A stretch of 64,000 nt of DNA, from positions 186,001 to 250,000 of the forward strand of contig JAYQTS010000002.1 of the NCBI GenBank assembly GCA_038147755.1, given 5' to 3'. Under the pieces are notes generated by a model. The model was given only the letters and a program-made list of their open reading frames with translations, was not told the origin of the DNA and did no database searches. The position numbers and the translations under genes were made by a program. This document shows, in pieces, positions 8,142 through 16,919 of this stretch. The DNA is from UBA5951 sp012269555. GTDB lineage: Bacteria > Pseudomonadota > Alphaproteobacteria > Puniceispirillales > Puniceispirillaceae. Numbering within the stretch: the stretch's first letter is position 1; the number at the start of each line of letters is the position of its first letter.

Positions 8142-9350
8142 TTAAAAGCCATAAAGCGCTGCTCTGTTTAATCCTGCTAAAGCGTTTGTGACCCGCAATG
8201 AGCAAATTTGGTTAGTACCATCAGAATGTAAAAAGCTTGCAGCATCTCTTAAGTATTTTTCTACAGGGTGGTCGTACATAATACCTGCACCACCTAGAAT
8301 TTCTGTTGCAAGTTTGCAAACTTCAAAAGCGACCTCAGAGGCCTGAACTTTGGCCATTAAGCCTTGCACTCTAGCATCCTTATTTCCATTATCTGCGAGC
8401 CATGCAGCCTTATAAATCTGCAGTCTCGCGCCATCTAATAGCATTGCCATTCTCGCGAGCATTAGTGAGATTGCTTGGTGCTCAATAATATATCTTCCTC
8501 CCTGTTTTCGACTTTTTGCATAGCTCATTGCATAGTCAAAAGCGGCTCTTCCTACTCCTAAAACAGTAGCTGCAGCCTCAGCTTTGCTTCCAGGCATGTA
8601 CTGGCTTCTAAGTTGAATTAATTTGCCTTCTCCAAGCATTATGTTTTCTGCGGGTATTCTGCAGTTCTCGAGATGAAAACAACCATTGGTAGCAAGGCGC
8701 TGACTACTTTTTTCATGAAAAAAATCTGGTCTAAAGCCCGGTGTGTCACTTGGGACAATGAAAACTGCTCCAGATTCACTTAATGGTTTGTTGGTATCTA
8801 GTCTAGCAGTGATAAAATATAGCTTTGCCATACACCCATTTGAGATGTAGCGTTTAGTACCATTGAGAATATAGCTATCGCCATCACGTACCGCGGTCGT
8901 TTTCATTCCAATATCAGCGCCATCATAATATCCTTGATGGTCAGAGCCGATTTCTGGCTCTGTAATGCCAATAGCTGTTGTTGCCTGATTATCTGCTACA
9001 AATGGAGGTATAAATTTTTGCTGTTGTTCAGGTGTCATGGCGTCTTTAAACAGATGTGCCATTTTCCAGCATTGGTCCATTATAACAGCAAATCCTAAAT
9101 CACCTGCGGCTAATTCTTCTCCAACGATACACATAGTAAGAATGGACTCCTCAGCACCGCCAAATATTTTTGGGACTCCAAGTGTTCTTATTCCAGCCTC
9201 ATCTGCAAGTTTTATCCAATCCCAAGGTATTCTGTCTTCAGCAAGTTGAATTCTATCTCTTTCTATCGCTTCTGGAGTTATTATTTTAGTTGCAAACTCT
9301 CGTGCAACTGTTTGCCATTTAATCTGACTATCGCTTATGTTAAAATCCAT
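8142..9350 (-). CDS. Acyl-CoA dehydrogenase family protein
   Basis: A 402-residue flavoprotein with the full family layout: N-terminal helical domain, central beta domain with ITEPEIGSDHQG and LNGTKRYISNG, and C-terminal helical domain with ILGGAGIMYDHPVEKYLRDA. Such enzymes oxidise acyl-CoA thioesters and pass electrons to ETF. The usual catalytic Glu of the C-terminal Y-E-G-T motif is replaced: the sequence reads HSDGT, with Asp near residue 377. The base may be elsewhere, as in isovaleryl- or long-chain enzymes, or the enzyme may do other chemistry. AAGGGGGT precedes the ATG. It is first in a likely operon with asparaginase. Confidence 0.85.
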   Translation of the reverse strand: MDFNISDSQIKWQTVAREFATKIITPEAIERDRIQLAEDRIPWDWIKLADEAGIRTLGVPKIFGGAEESILTMCIVGEELAAGDLGFAVIMDQCWKMAHLFKDAMTPEQQQKFIPPFVADNQATTAIGITEPEIGSDHQGYYDGADIGMKTTAVRDGDSYILNGTKRYISNGCMAKLYFITARLDTNKPLSESGAVFIVPSDTPGFRPDFFHEKSSQRLATNGCFHLENCRIPAENIMLGEGKLIQLRSQYMPGSKAEAAATVLGVGRAAFDYAMSYAKSRKQGGRYIIEHQAISLMLARMAMLLDGARLQIYKAAWLADNGNKDARVQGLMAKVQASEVAFEVCKLATEILGGAGIMYDHPVEKYLRDAASFLHSDGTNQICSLRVTNALAGLNRAALYGF

Positions 9351-9558
9351 ATTGTAACCCCCTTACTTAATAGCCTTATTATCTGCGTTATGAGCTGTCA
9401 ATCATCTATGTAATTGGAAGCAATCGGGAGTTTCAAAAATTTTATATGTTTTGAAAAAGACAAATGGGAAAGAATTGATCGACTTAAATGATCATTTGTA
9501 AAAACTTGACCCGATGACATCGCAGCTATTTGCTCTCTGAAGTTCTTTTTTTGTTCCT

Positions 9559-9945
9559 CTAAAGTTTAATCCATACATCATAGCCGATAGTTTGCATCAT
9601 TTTTCCTGAAATTTTTTGGAGTACTTTCTCACATTGTCCAGTACTACCTGAATTTATGCCGTCTGAATTTACGTTACAATTGGCATCAGAATTACCAATG
9701 AGATTTCCATCTTTATCTTTTATAAAGACAGATACTCCAGATATTTTCCTACCAGTCTGATTTTTGTACTGTAACTTTAAAACAAAATAAGAAGCCACTC
9801 CAACATCATCGTCACCATATATGATATCTACCATGCAGGGCACTTTTTTTGCATCGTGAGCATTAACTTCAGTATTGATACCAAAACCAAAAATAAAAAT
9901 AAAAGTAAAGTAAGTAAGGTATGTTAATATTGAAAAAAAGTTCAT
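9559..9945 (-). CDS. Small secreted protein of unknown function
   Basis: About 128 residues. The N-terminal 24 residues form a hydrophobic signal-like segment (ILTYLTYFTFIFIFGFG) followed by NTEVNAHDA, a plausible signal-peptidase region. The mature part contains three Cys and strands such as YFVLKLQYKN and GVSVFIKDKDGN, suggesting a periplasmic beta-sandwich that may form a disulphide. I use the ATG at 9945; a GTG 18 bases earlier also fits. No family is recognised. It is monocistronic between larger genes on the same strand. Confidence 0.55.
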   Translation of the reverse strand: MNFFSILTYLTYFTFIFIFGFGINTEVNAHDAKKVPCMVDIIYGDDDVGVASYFVLKLQYKNQTGRKISGVSVFIKDKDGNLIGNSDANCNVNSDGINSGSTGQCEKVLQKISGKMMQTIGYDVWIKL

Positions 9946-10065
9946 TATAAGACCCAACGTCACTGCCTAAAGGTTAATTAACATAATATTACTAATTTTT
10001 GGTCCTCTATAAATTAAGTATAAAACAGTTTTCAAAAAATTTATGATCTATATATTCATCAAAAT

Positions 10066-11969
10066 CTATAAAACCTGTTCTATTTTCTCGCTTATTTGAA
10101 GCCAATTGTTTTCTAATATTTCTAATTCAGATTTAATTTTCGTCAACTTTTTTGACGTCAACGCAATTTCTTTATTTGGAGTTTTTTTGTAATAACTTTG
10201 GTCACTCATTCTATTCTCAATTTCTTTTTTTTCCGTTTCTAGAATCTCTATTTGTTTTTCAGTTTCTCTGCGTCTTTTTCTTAATTGAATTATATTATTT
10301 TTGATAATTTTTTGCTGGGTGCGCAAATTAAGTTTGTTTACTTTTACATTCGTAGAATTGTGCGTCAAAAGTGACTCTTTTGCAGACTCTGATATTTTTT
10401 TTCCTTGGCGTTTTCCTACAGTCACGAAGTGCTTATAATCATCCATATTTCCAAAGAATTCGGAAACTTCCCCATTATTGATGAGCCAGAATTTATCAGC
10501 AACAGTCTCTACTAAATAGGAATCATGGCTCACTATGATTACTGCTCCTCTGTAATCATTTAAGGCTAAAATTAGTGCTTCTCGGCTTTCAATATCGAGA
10601 TGATTTGTTGGCTCGTCCAAAATCAAAATATGTGGAGCATTAATTGTTGAAATTAATAATAATAATCTTGCCTTTTGGCCGCCAGACAAATTTTCAACAG
10701 GCAAATCCACAATATCATTTTTAAATCCAGCTGCACCTAGACGATTTCGCAGTTCTATTTCTGTCATCCCAGATTGTAAATTCATAATATGTCTGTAAGC
10801 GCTATCTTTCTCAGATAATTCCTCTAACTGGTGCTGAGCAAAATATCCGATGCGCAGTTTATTAGTTGCAAAATATTCTCCTGACATGAGTGTTAATTTA
10901 TTTGCTAATAGTTTTGATAATGTTGACTTTCCCTCACCATTTGCGCCTAGCAAGGCAATCCTGTCTTCTGCATCTATCCTCAACGAGAGGCGATTTAGTA
11001 CTGTTTTTCCATTATACCCAACTTTTCCCTTGCTTATTACAACTAATGGTGGACGCAATTCTGCTGGTGTTGGAAATGAAAAATTTGTTACAGCATTTTC
11101 TACTAAAGCATTTATTGGCTTCATTTTTTCCAATATTTTAATGCGTGATTGAGCTTGTTTCGCCTTTGAAGCCTTTGCACGAAATCTCTCCACAAAGCTT
11201 TGAATGTGAAGTCTCTGCGCGTCTTGTTTTTTCTTAATAGATTGCTGTTGGGTTAATATTGCACGACGCTCTGAATCAAATTGTTCATAATTACCAGAAA
11301 AATATTTGAGTTTGTTATTGCTAAGATGCAGAATGCCATCCACTGATTTATTTAGTAACTCTCTATCGTGGGAAATTACTAGGGCTGTGTTTTGGTATTT
11401 AGAAAGAAACTTTTCGAGCCAATATGCTCCCTCTAGGTCAAGATAGTTCGTTGGCTCATCTAACAATAACAAGTCTGGGTTTGCAAATAATACAGCGCCA
11501 AGTGCAACACGCATTCTCCAGCCGCCCGAAAATTCGTGACATGGCCGCTGTTGTGCCTCATTATCTAAACCGAGACCTGACAATATTGAAGAGGCGCGAG
11601 CTTCTGCAGAATATGCGTTTATATCTTCAAGTCTCTGATAAATGTAGGTAATCCTTTTTCCATCCTTACAATTGTCAACCTCTTTTAAAAGTTGTGTTCG
11701 TTCTATGTCTGCTTCTAACACGGTTTGAAGTAACGATTTTCGCATGCTGGTGCTTCCTGTTCCACGCCACCAATTTTATAATATTTTGGTATCTCTATAT
11801 TGCCAGAGTCCGGTGTGAGTGATTTTTTAATTAACTTAAACAGAGTTGTCTTGCCAGTACCATTACGGCCCACAATTCCAACTTTATGCCCTGTTGGTAT
11901 AACAGCACTAGCATCTTCAAAAATTGGTTTCCCTTGAATTGAATAAAAGATATTTGATAATTGGAGCAT
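10066..11969 (-). CDS. ABC-F family ATPase (YheS/Uup type)
   Basis: A 634-residue protein after adding one base. It has two ATP-binding cassettes and no membrane segment, the ABC-F pattern of ribosome-associated translation factors. Cassette 1 has Walker A GRNGTGKTT (residues 34-42), signature FSGGWRMR and Walker B LLLLDEPTNYLD. Cassette 2 has LLGANGEGKSTL, LSGGQKARLL and ILILDEPTNHLD. Between them lies the basic linker (KQDAQRLHIQSFVERFRAKASKAKQAQ), and the C-terminus is a charged coiled coil. The frame breaks at 11737-11740, where the run has four bases and five are expected (minus-strand reading QEAPAC then KSLLQTVLEAD). Likely role: relief of stalled ribosomes, inferred from family. Confidence 0.85.
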
Positions 11970-12056
11970 TTTGTTTGAACTAATCTTAAAAAGTAGTTTT
12001 CTTCCCCCGTCTTACTACATCAACTACGATTGGGGATAATTAATTTAGTATTTTCC

Positions 12057-12990
12057 TTAGGTTAGAATTCCAGATTGACTGGCTGATATAAGATTATGTC
12101 CGGCTTGCACTAGCACTTTTCTTAAATGACTAATGTAGTCTGGTCCGATTTCACAACATCCACCGATTAAACTTGCTCCTAAACCCACCCATTTACAAAC
12201 AAATTCAGAATATTTAATTTTTGAAAGATCTTGTCTTGCTGATAAATTGTCTACTGTTGAACCAGGAATAAGATTTTTTACAGATGTAAACCCATTAGCA
12301 TAGGCGCCAAATGGCAATCCAGTATCTGCAAGAATTGGAATAGCACAATCTATAGACTCAGGAAAACTACAGTTTAGCATAATAGCAGAAACTCCATTTT
12401 CTGCTAGTTGTTCTGCTGCTAATTCTAGTTTTTCTCCAGAACGTAAAGTATTAGAACAATCATCGGAAAATAGTAAGGCTCACTATGGCTGGTAGATCAA
12501 AAGAGTGTAGAGCTGTGATAGCTGCTTTTGCCTCAGAGATGTTTGACATGGTCTCAACTAAGAACAAATCTACATATTTTCTTTGAGCCTTTATGAGCTT
12601 TTGGAATTGTACTACACATTCATCAAACGGAAGTGCTTCCGACGCGATATAACTCGCTACCAAGGGTGGCAAACAACCCGCAATATCAATTGCTTTTCGG
12701 TCAATATTTGATTTTTCAATAGCGTTTTGCATGATGGTGTATGCAAGCTTGTGAGTGTATTGAAGGTCTTTTGAATCTTGGTATTTTTCGAGGCGTGGGA
12801 CAGTAGCTGTGTATGTATTAAGGCTTAGTACTTTTGCCCCCGCATTAATAAAATCGAGATGTACTCTCGATACAATTTCTGGTTCATCATACATTACTTT
12901 TAATGACCAAAGAGGGTGGGATTTAGTCTGTGATGAACGTTTGTTTATTTCCTGTCCTAAACCCCCATCTAGAAATATAATATCTGCCAT
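12057..12990 (-). CDS. Homocysteine S-methyltransferase family protein
   Basis: About 310 residues once the frame is restored. These TIM-barrel enzymes move a methyl group to homocysteine to make methionine. The zinc ligands are visible: the Cys in MLNCSFPE and the Cys pair in LIGGCCEIGP. The N-terminus has LDGGLGQEI, the usual first-strand motif, and FINAGAKVLSLNTYTA. The reading frame breaks at 12467-12470, where an A run of four fits if three are expected; the joined reading is SLTISDDCSNTLRSGE. AGGAG precedes the ATG. The methyl donor (S-methylmethionine, betaine or other) cannot be told from sequence. Confidence 0.8.
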
Positions 12991-13187
12991 TTGACTCCTG
13001 GTTAACCTTTTTAATAGGCCGTGTTTTGCTTTGCAATATGGACTACCAAACAGATTTTGTATAAAATTTGTACTTTTAGAAAATATATTACATTCGACTA
13101 TGAAATGATATATTTCACTTATAGGTATATTAATAATTCAACTTAAATAATTGATTGTATAAAATACAATGCAAAAAAGAATGGTGC

Positions 13188-13610
13188 TTATCCTACAATA
13201 TTGGGAAGGGCTTGCTGACGGGTATCCTTTTCTATCTTAGTATTTTTTGAAGATTTATTTTTTAAGTTTCTATTTGCTTTCTTTTTACTAAAAATTAATG
13301 TGAATTCGCCATCTTTTACCATATCTGATTGGTTGTCCAGATTAGTTATAGACGGGTTAGGTTGGGGCTCTAAATTTTCTAGCTCGATTTCATCAAATGC
13401 ATCCATAACACTTTCAAAAAGTTCTGAATTAACATAATGAGAATCCAGCATTTTCTGTTGTGTTTGTTTACGATATGTTTTCATGGCTGTAGAAATGTTG
13501 AAGTTAACACCCAACGGGTACTCTTTAGCCAAAAATGGGAATAAATTTAAAAGCCACTTCGAAATTGACTTATCTTTGGAGTTCTTTGGTTGTTTTGATG
13601 GCTCAGCCAT
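13188..13610 (-). CDS. Protein of unknown function (140 aa)
   Basis: No family is recognised. The N-terminus is polar and basic, followed by an amphipathic stretch (SKWLLNLFPFLAKEYPLG), a helical middle (residues about 40-80) that ends in an acidic patch (FDEIELENLEPQP), then a lysine-rich, probably disordered tail. There is no signal peptide or clear membrane helix. AGGA lies upstream of the ATG. The gene stands alone on the minus strand between the methyltransferase and the MFS exporter. Confidence 0.5.
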   Translation of the reverse strand: MAEPSKQPKNSKDKSISKWLLNLFPFLAKEYPLGVNFNISTAMKTYRKQTQQKMLDSHYVNSELFESVMDAFDEIELENLEPQPNPSITNLDNQSDMVKDGEFTLIFSKKKANRNLKNKSSKNTKIEKDTRQQALPNIVG

Positions 13611-13717
13611 TAAATAAATCCTATTTGTGGTAGGAAACTAAAGTCAAAAGACACTATATATTGTGGTTACAATGAATCAAAAGGTTTGATCTCTGTCAAG
13701 TCATTTAGCATTAAATT

Positions 13718-14945
13718 TTAATTATGCTCTGATTTATCTCTGTAAATGAATGCATAAGTTAGGCAAAAAATAGAAAGTAAAGAAATACAAATTACAGAAC
13801 ATACCGTAATAAACATACTTTCTGCGCCGCCTATAGCTACAATTATTACACCAAAACTGGCGCCAGCAATCATTTGCCAGGCGCCCGTGAATCCAGAGCC
13901 AGTCCCAGCATATTTACCTGCCGAAGATATGGCTCCTATTGTTGCATTTGAAATTAAAATACCGTTGCCAAATCCAAATAACCCACATGGTAGCGCAATA
14001 GTTATAGGACTGAGATTTAAAGTAATAGTTGAGAACAACAAGATTAACATAGAAAAAAGTGTGATTAAAGAACCAGAAAACGCGACGACTTCTATGCCGC
14101 GCATTACTAGGTATCGTCGATTTATGAAGTTCCCTATAAAAAAACCAATAGGCATAATTGAAAACCAAACACCAAATGCAAGAGCGGATTGGCCCAAAGC
14201 TTCGTAGTGGTACGGGAGTATTCCAGCCAAAACATAAAACATTCCGCTTTGCATCCCGCAAGCTATAGCAAAACTTAAAAGGTTAGATTTTTTAGAATTT
14301 CGCCGTACGCTTTTTTTATTTCCAAAAATTAATTTGAGGTAATCTATTTTTATTGGTTTCAGTAATCTTAATAATTGTAATAAAAAATATAATTAACCCT
14401 GCTATCGCGGACACAGCCATTCCACTTTTCCACCCAAAAAACTCAACGAGTATTCCACCAAACAAAACAGATATGATTGGAACAGTGGATTGAATTGTTT
14501 GAGCGGTCGACATATGCTTAGCGGCCTCTTGACGCGCAAAGTTATCATTTATCATAGCTCTTCCCATTGATAGGCAAGCTGCAGCCCCAAGTCCTTGGAT
14601 TACACGGCATACCAAAAGAAATTCTATAGAGTTAGATACCAGTATTAAACCGCTTCCAAGCGCAAACATAATAGAGCCAAGAAGCAAAATGGGGTGTCTC
14701 CCAAATCGGTCAGATGCAACTCCGTAAAAAAGTTGACCTAACCCTAAAGCAATCAAATATAAAGTAATAAGAGATTGGCCAACATTTTCCGAAATTGAAA
14801 AACGACTTACGATTTCTGGTATTGCAGGGACTAGCAAAACAAGCCCCATCACAGGGCTTGCGATTGTTAGAGCAATGAAACCAACAGAATTTATTGCATT
14901 TTTTTGCTTATTGGGGTTTGCTTCATATATTTTTTCCGTTTTCAT
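13718..14945 (-). CDS. MFS transporter, Bcr/CflA-like
   Basis: About 408 residues with twelve likely membrane helices after frame repair. The loop between helices 2 and 3 carries the MFS motif A variant GVASDRFGRHP, and helix 4 begins CRVIQGLGAAACLSMGRAMI, the R-x-x-Q-G motif of the drug/H+ antiporter-1 Bcr/CflA group. That group exports drugs such as bicyclomycin or amino-acid derivatives; the substrate here is unknown. The frame breaks at 14324-14328, where the minus-strand T5 should be T4 (or T7), between the N- and C-terminal six-helix halves in the charged central loop (KKSVRRNSKK). Confidence 0.8.
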
Positions 14946-15148
14946 CGCATTTTACATTCAAATCAGATGGGGTGTCGAAGACCAATAAATGTGGTTTCGT
15001 TAATAGAGATTATAGTTTTAGTCCAAGTAACAAGAAGTGGTTGCTGAAAGAGCTAATATTTTTAAGAAATCAAAAAAATAATTTTTTTCATGTAAATCTC
15101 AATAGATGAAAAACCAATCTAAGAAAAGTTTTTTTTTAAAATGATTAA

Positions 15149-15180
15149 TTGACCTTCTAAAAGTGTTTGCGTTTACTTAA
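15149..15180 (+). promoter_or_regulatory. Candidate sigma-70 promoter for the 15239 small gene
   Basis: TTGACC at 15149-15154 is one base from the consensus -35 box. Seventeen bases later lies TTTACT, with overlapping TTACTT and TACTTA as alternative -10 boxes. A start near 15186 would leave a leader of about 50 bases before the ATG at 15239. It would remove most of the ribosome site of the alternative ATG at 15194. Confidence 0.35.
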
Positions 15181-15238
15181 TAGTGAGGATTTGATGAATT
15201 CAAATTCTAGTGTGAAAATAGCGAAAGGAGGTGATCTA

Positions 15239-15325
15239 ATGTCGAGTGTTAAAAGTACGGTGGTAGTGATTTTAGGAATGAAGGCTTGGCAGAAGAACAG
15301 TTTCTTTCTGGGGGCCGCTTTTTAA
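15239..15325 (+). CDS. Small protein (28 aa) with a near-maximal Shine-Dalgarno sequence
   Basis: The ATG is preceded by AAAGGAGGTGATC (15224-15236), thirteen bases that are the complement of the conserved 3' tail of 16S rRNA, with GGAGG seven bases from the start. The peptide begins MSSVKSTVVVILGMKAWQ, with a short hydrophobic stretch at residues 7-13, and ends FFLGAAF. A terminator follows 28 bases after the stop and a promoter-like element lies upstream, so the unit is complete. An in-frame ATG at 15194 with its own GAGG would give 43 residues (SVKIAKGGDLM before the internal Met). No family is recognised. The site suggests very strong translation or a function in ribosome binding itself. 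Confidence 0.5.
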   Translation: MSSVKSTVVVILGMKAWQKNSFFLGAAF

Positions 15326-15353
15326 TAAATTCATTATCACCACTAAACACGGA

Positions 15354-15380
15354 AGAGGGGGTATTACCCTCTCTTTTTTT
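15354..15380 (+). terminator. Rho-independent terminator of the small gene
   Basis: AGAGGG pairs with CCCTCT around a seven-base loop, followed by C and seven T. It sits between the small gene and the convergent LysR gene, whose stop codon overlaps the T run. Confidence 0.8.
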
Positions 15381-16296
15381 ATCTTGTATCCTCTGGGAAT
15401 GTAAGGTTGAGACGTTGCACTAGTTGGTCTTGAAACTTTGCTGCTGCAACTGGCAAGACCCTACCTTTTAGTTGAGCAATATGTAGCAAACCCGACTTGC
15501 AGTCACGCTCGTCAATTGGTATCGCTTTTAAATGGCTATAAATCCCATATTGTCCACTAATGCTTATTGGAATTTGAAAACCAAGGGCATTTTCATGAAT
15601 CAAGTAATTTGCCATCATATCAAAAGAGTCTGCTTCAATAATCGTTTGAAGGGGTGTTGACTTTTGAACCTGTCCGACGTTCAGAAGGGTTCTTATTCCT
15701 TCATTTTCTCTGGGCATTAATATGGGCCAGGCGAGACAATCTTGGAGCCTTAAAGATTCATTATTTGCTAATGGATGTTCCGGAGCCATAATGATTTGCA
15801 CTACTTGTGTTACTGTTGCAACAATTTGAATGTCAGAGGGAAGCAGGGAATCAAAAATAATGGCTGTATCAGTATCATGATTAACTAGAGATTCTACTGC
15901 TGACTGAGAATTTTGTCTCAAGACTTCAAATGTGACACCAGGGTGTTTTTCACGATATTGAGCAATTTCTTTTGGAAGAAAAACGCTTATGGTCTGTGGA
16001 CCACTACTTACTCTTACGTGTCCTCGTCGTATTCCCGATAAATCTGATATTTGCGATAATACTCGATTCACATCTGACATCTGATTACGGATATGCTGAA
16101 CAAATAACTCACCTGCTGTATTCAAACGCACCCCAGCTGGCGTCCTTTCAAATAAAGGGTGTCCGATCTCGTCTTCGATAGCTAATATTCGACGGTTAAG
16201 AGCAGTCGAAGTTATAGCAAGGCGGTCAGCAGCTTTCCTAATGGATCCCTCTTTTGCCACAACATCTATATATTTAAGGGTAGTTAAATAACGCAT
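15379..16296 (-). CDS. LysR family transcriptional regulator
   Basis: About 305 residues. The N-terminal winged helix-turn-helix is typical: YIDVVAKEGSIRKAADRLAITSTALNRRILAIEDEIGHPLFERT, given here as residues about 8-50. It is followed by the linker helix and a two-lobed periplasmic-binding-like effector domain. I take the ATG at 16296 (MRYLTTLKY); one seven codons upstream would only add a hydrophobic extension. It is divergent from glnK with 243 bases between, where palindromes that could be its operator lie (16344-16372). Effector and targets are unknown; nearness to glnK-amtB does not prove nitrogen control. Confidence 0.85.
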   Translation of the reverse strand: MRYLTTLKYIDVVAKEGSIRKAADRLAITSTALNRRILAIEDEIGHPLFERTPAGVRLNTAGELFVQHIRNQMSDVNRVLSQISDLSGIRRGHVRVSSGPQTISVFLPKEIAQYREKHPGVTFEVLRQNSQSAVESLVNHDTDTAIIFDSLLPSDIQIVATVTQVVQIIMAPEHPLANNESLRLQDCLAWPILMPRENEGIRTLLNVGQVQKSTPLQTIIEADSFDMMANYLIHENALGFQIPISISGQYGIYSHLKAIPIDERDCKSGLLHIAQLKGRVLPVAAAKFQDQLVQRLNLTFPEDTR

Positions 16297-16343
16297 AAAA
16301 AAAATTGGCCCTATCACAAAAAAAATCGAAATAATTTATTTCC

Positions 16344-16372
16344 GCGATGCAAAAAATGCACCGCATTAATGC
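16344..16372. promoter_or_regulatory. Palindromes upstream of the LysR gene
   Basis: GCATTAATGC (16363-16372) is a perfect ten-base palindrome, and just before it two GATGC/ATGC-type half sites flank an A6 run. The position, about 50-80 bases upstream of the LysR start and toward glnK, suits an autoregulatory LysR operator. This is pattern recognition only. Confidence 0.3.
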
Positions 16373-16484
16373 AAACTTAGCAGAATGCTTTGTGAAATCA
16401 ATTTGCTAATTACTCTCAGCGTAAATTTTTTGAACGATGGTGTCTTTTTATTAATCCAATTTCGGTTTTGTTATTAATTATTAG

Positions 16485-16500
16485 TTGCACCTTGTGCGAA
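16485..16500 (+). promoter_or_regulatory. GCAC/GTGC inverted repeat before glnK
   Basis: GCAC (16487-16490) and GTGC (16494-16497) face each other with three bases between, about 40 bases before the glnK start. NtrC sites use GCAC and GGTGC half sites but with wider spacing, and I see no sigma-54 GG/GC pair. So this is at best an atypical nitrogen-control site. Confidence 0.25.
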
Positions 16501-16539
16501 AATATTAACGCGAAAAAATCAGTAATATGAGGACATAAT

Positions 16540-16878
16540 ATGAAATATATCATAGCGATAATCCAACCAAGTAAACTGGAAGCCGTGCATGAGGCGCTTA
16601 AAAACATCGATATAGCAGGTATGACTGTTAGCGAGGTTCAGGGATACGGGCGCCAAATGGGTAAGAGTGAAATGTATCGAGGCGCTGAATATACAGTTAA
16701 CTTTATTCCAAAAACTAAAATCGAGATAGCGGTGGATAAGTCCGCTGAGGAAGCAGTTGTAAGTGCTATTAAAACAACTTCAGAAACAGGAAAAATCGGT
16801 GATGGCAAAATATTTGTTTTGGACTTGCAAGAAGCTATCCGTATTCGCACCGGTGAAACCGGAAGTAGCGCCCTGTAA
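16540..16878 (+). CDS. glnK: Nitrogen regulatory protein P-II
   Basis: At 112 residues it has exactly the family length. It is a cytoplasmic trimer that binds ATP/ADP and 2-oxoglutarate and reports nitrogen status. The T-loop carries YRGAEYTVNF with Tyr51, the uridylylation site, and the C-terminal signature reads TGKIGDGKIFV. GAGGACATAAT precedes the ATG. It is followed after 41 bases by amtB, the classic glnK-amtB pair in which GlnK plugs the ammonium channel when nitrogen is plentiful. The amtB linkage is the reason to call it glnK rather than glnB. Confidence 0.95.
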   Translation: MKYIIAIIQPSKLEAVHEALKNIDIAGMTVSEVQGYGRQMGKSEMYRGAEYTVNFIPKTKIEIAVDKSAEEAVVSAIKTTSETGKIGDGKIFVLDLQEAIRIRTGETGSSAL

Positions 16879-16919
16879 ATAAACTAATAATTTAACTTAC
16901 TATTACTTAGGAGATTAAC

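Noticed and set aside
13674..13692. ATCAAA-AGG-TTTGAT inverted repeat downstream of the MFS gene as terminator
   Set aside because: It has a weak A/T stem and no following T run on either strand.
14894..15109. Plus-strand 71-residue frame across the start of the MFS gene
   Set aside because: Antisense to a real gene start, no ribosome site and no recognisable domain.
15224..15236. Fragment of a 16S rRNA gene (antisense end)
   Set aside because: The match stops after thirteen bases and the rest of the rRNA sequence is absent; placement before an ATG fits a ribosome site better.
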